The notes under the pieces were generated by a model. The model was not told the origin of the DNA and made no database searches. It saw nothing but the letters and a program-made list of their open reading frames with translations. Of a DNA stretch of 64,000 bases, positions 8,034-16,547 are shown one piece after another. The position numbers and the translations under genes are program-made. Numbering within the stretch: position 1 is the stretch's first letter; every line of letters starts with the position of its first letter. Source of the DNA: Macrococcoides epidermidis (GTDB lineage Bacteria; Bacillota; Bacilli; Staphylococcales; Staphylococcaceae); assembly GCF_042659445.1 (NCBI RefSeq), contig NZ_JBHSSR010000005.1; one strand, written 5' to 3'.

Positions 8034-10457
8034 ATGTTTGGTAGATTAACTGAAAGAGCGCAGCGCGTGTTAGCACATGCACAAGAAGAAGCGATTCGTT
8101 TAAATCATAATAATATTGGCACAGAACACTTATTATTAGGCCTTGTGAAAGAACCTGATGGTATTGCTGCGAAAGTGTTAGCAGCATATAACATTACAGA
8201 AGAAAAAGTTGTACAGGAAGTAGAACAATTAATTGGTCATGGCACAGATATGGGTGGAACGATTCAATACACACCACGTGCTAAAAAAGTAATTGAATTA
8301 TCGTTAGACGAAGCACGTAAACTTAACCATAACTTTGTTGGTACTGAGCATATTCTATTGGGATTAATTCGTGAGAACGAAGGTGTTGCAGCACGCGTGC
8401 TTGCAAATCTTGATTTAAATATTACGAAAGCACGTTCTCAAGTCGTTAAATTATTAGGTAGTCCGGAAATGGATGCTAAAGGTCATGGTGAAGCGAAAGC
8501 ACAAGGCACACCAACATTGGATGGATTAGCGCGTGATTTAACGGTTATCGCTAAAGATGGTACATTAGACCCTGTTATTGGTCGTGCTGATGAAGTAACG
8601 CGTATCATTGAAGTATTAAGCCGTCGTACGAAGAACAATCCGGTATTGATCGGTGAACCAGGTGTTGGTAAAACTGCCATCGTTGAAGGATTAGCACAAG
8701 CAATTGTAAACAATGAAGTGCCTGAAACGTTAAAAGGTAAACGTGTTATGAGTTTAGATATGGGTACAGTTGTAGCTGGTACGAAATACCGTGGTGAATT
8801 TGAAGAACGTCTTAAAAAGGTAATGGATGAAATTCATGCAGCTGGCAACATCATTTTATTCATTGATGAATTACACACATTAATTGGTGCTGGTGGTGCT
8901 GAAGGTGCAATTGATGCATCAAACATTCTGAAACCTGCATTAGCACGTGGAGAAATTCAATGTATCGGTGCAACAACTTTAGAAGAATACCGTAAATACA
9001 TCGAAAAAGATGCAGCGTTAGAACGTCGTTTCCAACCTGTTCAGGTAGATGAACCAAATGTAGAAGATGCAATTGAAATTTTACGTGGTTTACGTGACCG
9101 TTACGAAGCGCATCACCGTATTCAAATTTCTGATGAAGCATTAGTTGCAGCCGTAAAAATGAGTGATCGTTACATCTCTGATCGTTTCTTACCAGATAAA
9201 GCGATTGACTTAATTGATGAAGCAAGTTCAAAAGTGCGTTTACGTAACTATACAACGCCACCAAGTTTAAAAGAACTTGAAGCTGAACTTGAAAAAGTAA
9301 AAAATGAAAAAGATGCTGCAGTGCATTCTCAGGAATTCGAACAAGCAGCAGCGTTACGTGACAAACAGTCACAACTTGAAAAGCAATTAGATGAAACGAA
9401 AAAAGAATGGCAAAAAACGCAAGGTTCTAACAACACATCAGTAACGCCTGATGATATTGCAATTGTTGTTGCGAACTGGACGGGTATTCCATTAAATAAA
9501 ATTGCAGAAACCGAATCACAAAAATTATTGAACTTAGAAGAAATTTTACATGATCGTGTAGTAGGACAACATGATGCGGTTGTATCAATTTCTAAAGCTG
9601 TACGTCGTGCTCGTGCTGGACTAAAAGACCCGAAACGTCCAATCGGAAGCTTTATCTTCTTAGGACCAACTGGTGTTGGTAAAACTGAGCTTGCAAGAGC
9701 TTTAGCAGAAGCGATGTTTGGTGAAGAAGATGCAATGATTCGTGTAGATATGAGTGAATTTATGGAGAAACATAGCGTGTCTCGTTTAGTAGGTTCACCT
9801 CCAGGATATGTTGGTTTTGAAGAAGGTGGCCAATTAACTGAGAAAGTGCGTCGTAAACCGTATTCAGTTATTTTATTCGATGAAATTGAAAAAGCTCACC
9901 CAGACGTATTTAACATGTTATTACAAGTGTTAGATGATGGTCGATTAACGGATTCTAAAGGACGTACAGTAGACTTTAGAAATACTGTAATCATTATGAC
10001 AAGTAACGTTGGGGCTCAGGAATTAAAAGATAATAAATTCGTAGGATTTGGTGGTAGTGATGCGGCACAGGATTATGAAACTATCCGCAAAACGATGATG
10101 GATGAGTTAAAGAAACAGTTCCGTCCTGAGTTCTTAAATCGTATTGATGATATTATCGTGTTCCATAAGTTGGAGAAAGAACAATTAAAAGAAATCGTTA
10201 CGTTCATGGTCAATGGCTTAACGAAACGCTTAAAAGAACAAGATATTTATATTACATTAACAGACGCTGCGAAAGAAAAAGTAGCTGATGATGGATACGA
10301 TCCAGAATATGGTGCACGTCCGTTAACACGTTCTATCCAAAAGAACATCGAAGATAAGTTATCTGAAGAGTTATTAAAAGGTGAAGAATTAGCTGGCCAC
10401 AATGTGACAATTGATTATAAAGATGGCGAATTTGTAATTACAAAAGAAAAGCAATAA
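8034..10457 (+). CDS. clpC: ClpC, AAA+ unfoldase of the ClpCP protease
   Basis: ClpC unfolds substrates and feeds them to ClpP. At 807 aa it has the standard Hsp100 layout. A double Clp-N repeat (1-145) is followed by AAA-1 with Walker A GEPGVGKT near 206. The middle domain carries a UVR-like segment near 420-450. AAA-2 has Walker A GPTGVGKT near 543 and Walker B VILFDEIEKAHP. McsB and MecA are the known adaptors. It is the last gene of the CtsR operon and is followed by a terminator. Confidence 0.98.
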   Translation: MFGRLTERAQRVLAHAQEEAIRLNHNNIGTEHLLLGLVKEPDGIAAKVLAAYNITEEKVVQEVEQLIGHGTDMGGTIQYTPRAKKVIELSLDEARKLNHNFVGTEHILLGLIRENEGVAARVLANLDLNITKARSQVVKLLGSPEMDAKGHGEAKAQGTPTLDGLARDLTVIAKDGTLDPVIGRADEVTRIIEVLSRRTKNNPVLIGEPGVGKTAIVEGLAQAIVNNEVPETLKGKRVMSLDMGTVVAGTKYRGEFEERLKKVMDEIHAAGNIILFIDELHTLIGAGGAEGAIDASNILKPALARGEIQCIGATTLEEYRKYIEKDAALERRFQPVQVDEPNVEDAIEILRGLRDRYEAHHRIQISDEALVAAVKMSDRYISDRFLPDKAIDLIDEASSKVRLRNYTTPPSLKELEAELEKVKNEKDAAVHSQEFEQAAALRDKQSQLEKQLDETKKEWQKTQGSNNTSVTPDDIAIVVANWTGIPLNKIAETESQKLLNLEEILHDRVVGQHDAVVSISKAVRRARAGLKDPKRPIGSFIFLGPTGVGKTELARALAEAMFGEEDAMIRVDMSEFMEKHSVSRLVGSPPGYVGFEEGGQLTEKVRRKPYSVILFDEIEKAHPDVFNMLLQVLDDGRLTDSKGRTVDFRNTVIIMTSNVGAQELKDNKFVGFGGSDAAQDYETIRKTMMDELKKQFRPEFLNRIDDIIVFHKLEKEQLKEIVTFMVNGLTKRLKEQDIYITLTDAAKEKVADDGYDPEYGARPLTRSIQKNIEDKLSEELLKGEELAGHNVTIDYKDGEFVITKEKQ

Positions 10458-10465
10458 TGAAACTC

Positions 10466-10522
10466 ATACTGCTGAAATAATAGTAGAAACACTGTTATTT
10501 CAGCAGTATTTTTATTTTTTAA
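10466..10522 (+). terminator. Terminator of the ctsR-mcsAB-clpC operon
   Basis: A perfect 15-bp stem (10466-10480 and 10495-10509) with a 14-nt loop is followed by a T-rich tail. Confidence 0.9.
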
Positions 10523-10551
10523 ATATTATTGCATCATATTAGGGGTTAACA

Positions 10552-10580
10552 TTGTCTAAACATGCAAAAAGATTTAAAAT
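10552..10580 (+). promoter_or_regulatory. radA promoter
   Basis: The -35 TTGTCT (10552-10557) and -10 TAAAAT (10575-10580) have a 17-base spacer, about 30 bases upstream of the gene start. Confidence 0.55.
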
Positions 10581-10609
10581 AAATACATATTATAATGGGG
10601 GGGAATATA

Positions 10610-11971
10610 TTGGCTAAAGTGAAATCAACTTTTGAATGTATGGCCTGTGGTTACCAGTCCCCAAAATGGATGGGTAAATGTCCGAATTGTGGCGCCTGGA
10701 ATCAGATGGAAGAAGTCATCGAACATAAACAAAAAGGACCAAAAACAGCAATACATCAGCAAGATTCAAATTCTAAAGTAGAAAAATTAAAAAATATAAC
10801 GAAAGAAAGTGTGCCAAGAGACCATACGCAAATGGGAGAACTTGACCGTGTATTAGGTGGCGGTATTGTCCCTGGCTCACTCGTGCTCATTGGTGGCGAT
10901 CCTGGTATCGGAAAGTCAACATTGTTACTGCAAGTGTGTGCGATGTTGTCACAACGTCATCCTGTACTTTATATATCTGGTGAGGAATCGGTAAGACAAA
11001 CAAAACTCCGTGCAGATCGCTTAAAGGAAGATGCTGGAGAGTTAGATGTGTATGCGGAGACAAATCTTCAAATCATCCATGAAACCGTGAAGAAGATGCA
11101 GCCGAAGTTTTTAGTGATTGACTCGATTCAAACGATTTTTCATCCGGAAGTAACGAGCGCACCAGGTTCAGTATCTCAAGTGCGTGAATGTACGCAGGAG
11201 TTAATGCGTATTGCAAAGCAGATGAATATTGCGACGTTTATCGTCGGTCACGTTACAAAAGAAGGGCAAATCGCAGGACCACGTTTACTTGAACATATGG
11301 TGGATACTGTACTTTATTTTGAGGGCGATACACATCACAGTTACCGTATTTTACGCGCCGTGAAAAACCGTTTCGGTTCTACAAATGAAATGGGCATTTT
11401 TGAAATGCGCAATACTGGCCTTACAGAAGTATTAAACCCGAGCGAAATGTTCTTAGAAGAACGTACGAAGAATGTAGCTGGGTCTACGATTGTTGCGACA
11501 ATGGAAGGCACACGTCCACTCCTTGTTGAAGTTCAATCATTGGTATCACCTACATCATTTCATAACCCTAGACGTATGGCGACGGGTATTGATCACAATC
11601 GTTTAACACTGTTAATGGCAGTACTGGAGAAGAAACAAGGTTATCTGTTACAGCAACAGGATGCCTATGTCAAAGTAGCAGGTGGTGTGAAATTAGATGA
11701 ACCCGCTGTTGATTTAAGTATTATTATCAGCATTGCGTCAAGTTATAATGATAAACCAACCCGTGGCGATGACTGCTTTATCGGAGAAGTAGGTTTGACT
11801 GGAGAAGTAAGACGTGTTGCGCGTATTGAACAACGTGTGCAGGAAGCAGAAAAACTTGGATTCAAACGTGTCATTATTCCAAAGAACAATATCGGTGGCT
11901 GGGATTTCCCAGGGAATATTGAAGTGATTGGTGTAACAAACATAAGCGAAGCATTAAAGCTTGCATTTTAA
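10610..11971 (+). CDS. radA: RadA/Sms, recombination helicase
   Basis: RadA is a RecA-like DnaB-type helicase that promotes branch migration in recombination and repair. The 453-aa protein has an N-terminal zinc finger (CMACGY...CPNCG), Walker A GGDPGIGKST, the RadA-specific KNRFG motif and a C-terminal Lon-like domain. The start is taken as TTG at 10610, giving MAKVKSTFEC, because a run of seven G lies six bases upstream. An ATG at 10595 lies before that ribosome binding site. The PIN/TRAM gene follows after 12 bases. Confidence 0.95.
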   Translation: MAKVKSTFECMACGYQSPKWMGKCPNCGAWNQMEEVIEHKQKGPKTAIHQQDSNSKVEKLKNITKESVPRDHTQMGELDRVLGGGIVPGSLVLIGGDPGIGKSTLLLQVCAMLSQRHPVLYISGEESVRQTKLRADRLKEDAGELDVYAETNLQIIHETVKKMQPKFLVIDSIQTIFHPEVTSAPGSVSQVRECTQELMRIAKQMNIATFIVGHVTKEGQIAGPRLLEHMVDTVLYFEGDTHHSYRILRAVKNRFGSTNEMGIFEMRNTGLTEVLNPSEMFLEERTKNVAGSTIVATMEGTRPLLVEVQSLVSPTSFHNPRRMATGIDHNRLTLLMAVLEKKQGYLLQQQDAYVKVAGGVKLDEPAVDLSIIISIASSYNDKPTRGDDCFIGEVGLTGEVRRVARIEQRVQEAEKLGFKRVIIPKNNIGGWDFPGNIEVIGVTNISEALKLAF

Positions 11972-11983
11972 GGAGGTGAAAAT

Positions 11984-13039
11984 ATGTTAAAGAAATTAGT
12001 AACGTTAATATTTATTGTAGTAGGTGCAAGCTTAGGGATTTTTGCGATACCTGAATTGATTCGTTTATTTAATTTGAATGTTCCTGAAATTCTGAAGAAT
12101 GCATATGTTGATGGTGCGATTGGGATTATTGTCTTTTTTATTTTATTTTATTGGTTGATTGATCGCGTAGTTAACCTCATTATTAAAGGTGAAAAATCTT
12201 TATTAAACATTAATTTTATGGAACTTATCTTTGCAACGCTCGGTATGATTTTAGGATTGATGATTGCTTCGATGATCAGTTTAATCTTTAACTTTATGGG
12301 CTTTACATTACTCAAAAATACAGTGCCGGTTATTCTGGCGGTTGTATTAGGTTATTTAGGGTTTCAGGTTGGACTAAAGAAACGTGATGAAATTCAAAGT
12401 TTCTTACCAGAACGATTCCAGAGCAGTTCAAACAAACGCCGTGTGCTGGATAATACGAAATTATTGGATACGTCGGCAATCATTGATGGCCGTATTTTAT
12501 CAATCGTAGAATGTGGATTCTTAGATGGTACAATTATTGTTCCTCAAGGCGTATTAGATGAATTACAGCTTATCGCAGATTCAACAGACGGTATGAAGCG
12601 CGATAAAGGACAACGTGGACTGGACATTTTAAGTCAGCTTCAGAACACAGGTCACCCGATAAAGATTGTCCCTGGTAATAAAAACATTAAAGAAGTCGAC
12701 CAATTATTAGTCGCAATGGCAAAAGAATCGAAATCGAGCGTTATTACAACAGACTTTAACTTAAACAAAGTATGTCAGGTGCAAGGCATTAAAGTATTGA
12801 ATGTGAATGATCTATCTGAAGCAATTAAACCAGTTGTCGCACAAGGTGATCAGTTTATGCTGAATGTGACGAAAGCTGGGAAAGAAGAGAACCAAGGTGT
12901 CGGATATTTAGAAGATGGCACAATGGTCGTTGTAGAGAATGGTAAACATTTAATTAATAAACAAGTGAACGTGGAAGTACAATCAGTACTTCAGACTGCT
13001 TCAGGCAGAATTATATTTACAAAGAAAGTGAATGACTAA
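11984..13039 (+). CDS. PIN/TRAM-domain membrane protein (YacL family)
   Basis: This 351-aa protein belongs to the YacL family of Firmicutes. About four N-terminal membrane helices (residues 1-135) are followed by a PIN nuclease domain starting at LLDTSAIIDGRI near 158. Conserved acidic residues follow, including TTDFNLNK. A C-terminal TRAM RNA-binding domain begins near GVGYLEDGTMVVVE. PIN domains cut RNA, but the cellular target of this family is not established. AAGGAGGTG precedes the ATG. It sits between radA and ispD, as in other Staphylococcaceae, and overlaps ispD by eight bases. Confidence 0.9.
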   Translation: MLKKLVTLIFIVVGASLGIFAIPELIRLFNLNVPEILKNAYVDGAIGIIVFFILFYWLIDRVVNLIIKGEKSLLNINFMELIFATLGMILGLMIASMISLIFNFMGFTLLKNTVPVILAVVLGYLGFQVGLKKRDEIQSFLPERFQSSSNKRRVLDNTKLLDTSAIIDGRILSIVECGFLDGTIIVPQGVLDELQLIADSTDGMKRDKGQRGLDILSQLQNTGHPIKIVPGNKNIKEVDQLLVAMAKESKSSVITTDFNLNKVCQVQGIKVLNVNDLSEAIKPVVAQGDQFMLNVTKAGKEENQGVGYLEDGTMVVVENGKHLINKQVNVEVQSVLQTASGRIIFTKKVND

Positions 13040-13712
13040 TATGTATGACGTAATCATTCCGGCAGCAGGCATGGGTAAACGCATGCAGGCGAATCAAAAT
13101 AAAATATTACTGACAATCAATCATAAATCAATACTTGAACATACCGTTCAAGTATTTCAAAATGATGATAATTGTCGGGCGATTCATCTAGCTGCACAAC
13201 GTGATGAAATAAGCACGTTACAATCAATGCTCACAAATTACAGTAAAATAGACATTATCACTGAAGGTGGTAGTGAACGCCAATACAGTATTTATAACGT
13301 ATTAAAAGCGATTGCGCCATGTGGATATGTATTTGTGCATGATGCAGCAAGACCATTTGTTACGCAGCACACTTTAGACAAACTATATGAATCGGTGCAA
13401 CAAAATCACAGTGTTATCGCAGCTGTGAAAGTAAAAGATACCATTAAACGTGTAGAAAACAATCAAGTTACAGAAACATTAAAACGAGATGAATTATGGC
13501 AAATACAAACACCACAGGCATTTAGCTATCAGTTACTACTTGATGCATATAATAAAGCAGATGCAGATCGCTTTTTAGGTACAGACGATGCATCACTTGT
13601 TGAACGTATTTCTAAAGTTCATATCGTAGAAAGTGATTACGACAATATCAAGATTACAACGCCGGAAGACATGTTCTTCGCGGAAGCAATACTGAAGAAA
13701 AGAGGGTTATGA
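13032..13712 (+). CDS. ispD: IspD, 2-C-methyl-D-erythritol 4-phosphate cytidylyltransferase
   Basis: This enzyme of the MEP isoprenoid pathway transfers CMP from CTP to methylerythritol phosphate. The 226-aa protein starts with the nucleotide-binding loop IIPAAGMGKRM and carries VHDAARPF and the DDASLVE segment. A second in-frame ATG nine bases downstream (13041, giving MYDVIIPAAG) could be the real start, as the ribosome binding site is weak. It overlaps ispF by one base, so the two pathway enzymes are probably translated together. Staphylococcus aureus is known for the mevalonate route, which makes ispDF here worth noting. Confidence 0.88.
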   Translation: MTNMYDVIIPAAGMGKRMQANQNKILLTINHKSILEHTVQVFQNDDNCRAIHLAAQRDEISTLQSMLTNYSKIDIITEGGSERQYSIYNVLKAIAPCGYVFVHDAARPFVTQHTLDKLYESVQQNHSVIAAVKVKDTIKRVENNQVTETLKRDELWQIQTPQAFSYQLLLDAYNKADADRFLGTDDASLVERISKVHIVESDYDNIKITTPEDMFFAEAILKKRGL

Positions 13713-14191
13713 TGAGAATTGGATATGGATATGATGTACACCAATTAGTCGAAGGTAGACCATTAATCATCGGCGGGATAGAGCTTGTTCATGATAAAGG
13801 CTTACTGGGTCATAGTGATGCTGACGTATTATTACATGCGATTACGGATGCGATTTTAGGTGCGGTGTCTCTTGGTGACATCGGAAAGTTCTTCCCGGAT
13901 GATGATCCTAAATATAAGGGGGCGGATTCTAAGATTTTATTGAAAGCTGCGTACCAGCACGTCCTTGATTTAGGTTATGAAATCAGGAATTTAGATGCAA
14001 CAATCATTGCGGAAAAGCCGAAATTCAGACCGCATATTGACGCGATGCGTGAATCTATTGCGAACGTCTTAAATACGGACATTTTCAATGTGAATGTCAA
14101 AGCGACGACGAATGAGAAGATGGGCTATTTAGGCCGACAAGAGGGAATACAAGCTCAAGCTGTGGTATTATTATTAAAGAAAACTAATTAA
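13712..14191 (+). CDS. ispF: IspF, 2-C-methyl-D-erythritol 2,4-cyclodiphosphate synthase
   Basis: IspF cyclises the CDP-methylerythritol phosphate intermediate in the MEP pathway. The 159-aa protein shows the zinc-binding GYDVHQL, the LGHSDADVLLHAITDAILGA core and the C-terminal KATTNEKMGYLGR motif. The second of two adjacent ATGs (13712) is better spaced from GAGGG. It overlaps the ispD stop. Confidence 0.95.
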   Translation: MRIGYGYDVHQLVEGRPLIIGGIELVHDKGLLGHSDADVLLHAITDAILGAVSLGDIGKFFPDDDPKYKGADSKILLKAAYQHVLDLGYEIRNLDATIIAEKPKFRPHIDAMRESIANVLNTDIFNVNVKATTNEKMGYLGRQEGIQAQAVVLLLKKTN

Positions 14192-14204
14192 TGGAGTGAA
14201 TATA

Positions 14205-15656
14205 ATGAGTAAAGTAAGAGTAAGATATGCACCAAGTCCGACTGGTTTCTTACACATCGGTAATGCACGTACTGCATTATTTAACTATTTATTTGCAAGA
14301 CATAACGGCGGAGATTTTATCATCCGTATTGAAGATACAGATACTGCACGTAATGTTGAAGGCGGAGAAGCGAGTCAGTTAAAGTTCTTACAATGGTTAG
14401 GTATGGACTGGGATGAATCGATTGATAAAGATGGTGGATATGGTCCATATCGTCAATCTGAACGTGCGGATATTTACAATCCGATCATTGAAAAATTATT
14501 AGCTGAAGATAAAGCATATCGCTGTTATATGACTTCTGAAGAGTTAGAAACAGAACGTGAAGCACAGCTTGCGCGTGGAGAAATGCCGAGATATGGTGGT
14601 AAACATGCACACTTAACAAAAGAAGAAGAAGCTGCTTTAATTGCTGAAGGTCGCGAACCTGCTATTCGTATTCGTGTACCGAAAGATAAAACTTATACAT
14701 TTAATGATATGGTTAAAGGTGAAGTATCATTTGATTCTAACGGAATCGGTGACTGGGTTATCGTGAAAAAAGATGGTATTCCAACGTATAACTTCGCGGT
14801 AGCAATCGATGATCACTTTATGGAAATTACTCACGTTATCCGTGGTGATGACCATATTTCAAATACACCGAAACAAATGATGGTGTACGAAGCGTTAGGA
14901 TATGATATCCCGACGTTTGGCCACATGACGTTAATCGTAAATGAAGACCGTAAGAAATTATCTAAGCGTGATGGTTCAATCATACAATTTATTGAACAAT
15001 ATCATGATTTAGGTTACTTGCCAGAAGCATTATTCAACTTTATCGGATTACTTGGCTGGTCTCCAGAAGGTGAAGAAGAAATCTTCTCGAAAGCGCAATT
15101 TATCGAAATGTTCGATGAGAAACGTTTAAGCAAATCACCAGCATTCTTTGATAAACAAAAGCTTGCATGGATCAACAACCAATATATGAAGACAAAAGAT
15201 TTAGATACAGTATTTGAAATGACGTTACCGCACATGGAAAAAGCAGGTCTTATTTCAAACAACCCAACAGAAGCAGAACTTGCATGGGCAAAATCTTTAG
15301 TAAGTTTATATCAACAACAAATGAGCTACGCTGGTGAAATCGTTGAATTATCTGAGTTATTCTTCAAAGATGAATTAGCATTAGACGAAGAAGCATCAGA
15401 AGTTGTAAACGGTGAGCAAGTACCTGAGTTAGTAAAATCTTTAACAGCTCAACTTGAAGCGTTAGATACTTTTGACGCGGCAAGCATTAAAGCGGCAATT
15501 AAAGCAGTTCAGAAAGAAACTGGTATTAAAGGCAAGAACTTATTCATGCCGATTCGTGTGATGGTATCTGGCCAAACACATGGTCCTGAATTACCGAATA
15601 CAATGGAGTTATTAGGTAAAGATAAAGTTATCGAGCGTTTAAGTGTTTACGCATAA
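14205..15656 (+). CDS. gltX: Glutamyl-tRNA synthetase
   Basis: This class-I aminoacyl-tRNA synthetase (483 aa) charges tRNA-Glu. In most Firmicutes it also charges tRNA-Gln, which an amidotransferase then converts. The HIGH-like motif is in SPTGFLHIGNARTAL and the KMSKS-like motif is KLSKRDGS. The ATG at 14205 follows GGAGTG. The GTG at 14196 lies inside that ribosome binding site. No terminator is visible after it before the cysE promoter. Confidence 0.97.
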   Translation: MSKVRVRYAPSPTGFLHIGNARTALFNYLFARHNGGDFIIRIEDTDTARNVEGGEASQLKFLQWLGMDWDESIDKDGGYGPYRQSERADIYNPIIEKLLAEDKAYRCYMTSEELETEREAQLARGEMPRYGGKHAHLTKEEEAALIAEGREPAIRIRVPKDKTYTFNDMVKGEVSFDSNGIGDWVIVKKDGIPTYNFAVAIDDHFMEITHVIRGDDHISNTPKQMMVYEALGYDIPTFGHMTLIVNEDRKKLSKRDGSIIQFIEQYHDLGYLPEALFNFIGLLGWSPEGEEEIFSKAQFIEMFDEKRLSKSPAFFDKQKLAWINNQYMKTKDLDTVFEMTLPHMEKAGLISNNPTEAELAWAKSLVSLYQQQMSYAGEIVELSELFFKDELALDEEASEVVNGEQVPELVKSLTAQLEALDTFDAASIKAAIKAVQKETGIKGKNLFMPIRVMVSGQTHGPELPNTMELLGKDKVIERLSVYA

Positions 15657-15670
15657 TGAAACAAAAATAG

Positions 15671-15698
15671 TTGAAAAATAATCGCAATCTATTATAAT
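15671..15698 (+). promoter_or_regulatory. cysE operon promoter
   Basis: The -35 TTGAAA (15671-15676) and -10 TATAAT (15693-15698) are 16 bases apart, immediately ahead of the T-box leader. Confidence 0.75.
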
Positions 15699-15704
15699 CA
15701 GAAT

Positions 15705-15890
15705 ATGAGAATAAGTAGATAGTTAAATTATCTAAAGAGAGCATACGGTTGGTGCAAGTATGTGATAAATTAATTGTTGAATGCATCTCATCGTGTTAAT
15801 TGCATATTTTTAAAGTGAGTAGATTTATCTACTAATCAGAGTGGAACCGTGCAGAAGCACCTCTTATTTTAGAGGTGCTTCTTTTTTATA
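15705..15890 (+). ncRNA. T-box riboswitch, cysteine-specific
   Basis: The leader shows the T-box hallmark core AGAGTGGAACCGTGCAG (15838-15854) with the TGGA that pairs to a tRNA UCCA end. The distal-loop-like GGTTGGTGCAA segment lies near 15748-15758. A TGC cysteine codon (15782-15784) sits at the expected specifier position. The terminator stem is 15854-15864 with 15871-15881, followed by T residues. Uncharged tRNA-Cys should favour the antiterminator and allow cysE-cysS expression. The A in TGGA agrees with the U73 discriminator base of tRNA-Cys. Confidence 0.93.
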
Positions 15891-15905
15891 TTGGGAGGTG
15901 TGTGT

Positions 15906-16547
15906 ATGTTCGCAAGAATTAAAGATGACATTAATATGGTGTTTGAACAGGACCCGGCTGCAAGAAGTAGTTTAGAAGTGTTTTTGACATATTCAGGATT
16001 ACACGCTGTATGGTGGCATTTAGTTGCGCACTGGTTCTTTAATCATAAAATGTATTTTATCGCACGTGCGATCAGTCAGATTTCAAGATTTTTCTCAGGT
16101 ATTGAAATTCACCCTGGTGCAAAGATCGGTAAAAGATTGTTCATTGACCATGGTATGGGCATTGTCATCGGTGAAACGTGTACGATTGGTAATAACGTAA
16201 CAATTTATCAAGGTGTGACACTAGGCGGTACAGGGAAAGAGAACGGGAAACGTCACCCTGATATCGGAGATAACGTGTTGATTGCGGCAGGCGCAAAAGT
16301 ACTCGGGAATATTCAAATCGGTAACAATGTGAATATTGGTGCGAATTCTGTCGTATTGAAGTGCGTACCTGACTTTTCTACTGTAGTGGGTATTCCAGGA
16401 CACATTGTAAAACAAAATGGTGTTAAAGTCGGTAAGAGCTTTGAACATACAAATTTACCGGATCCGATTTATGAAAAATTAAAAGAATTAGAACGTCATT
16501 TAGAGGCTACAAAAAAAGGAGAGATTGTTGATGATTACATTATATAA
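15906..16547 (+). CDS. cysE: Serine O-acetyltransferase
   Basis: CysE acetylates serine with acetyl-CoA, the first step to cysteine. The 213-aa protein has the N-terminal helical domain followed by left-handed beta-helix hexapeptide repeats. Active-site and CoA-binding segments are IDHGMGIVIGET and GVTLGGTGK. The ATG at 15906 follows GGGAGGTG. A TTG at 15891 lies inside the T-box terminator tail. It overlaps cysS by 17 bases and is controlled by the cysteine T-box. Confidence 0.96.
   Translation: MFARIKDDINMVFEQDPAARSSLEVFLTYSGLHAVWWHLVAHWFFNHKMYFIARAISQISRFFSGIEIHPGAKIGKRLFIDHGMGIVIGETCTIGNNVTIYQGVTLGGTGKENGKRHPDIGDNVLIAAGAKVLGNIQIGNNVNIGANSVVLKCVPDFSTVVGIPGHIVKQNGVKVGKSFEHTNLPDPIYEKLKELERHLEATKKGEIVDDYII

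Noticed and set aside
8860..9372. 170-codon minus-strand frame within clpC
   Set aside because: It lies wholly inside clpC in a shadow frame, with a His/Leu-rich composition typical of antisense frames in this genome.
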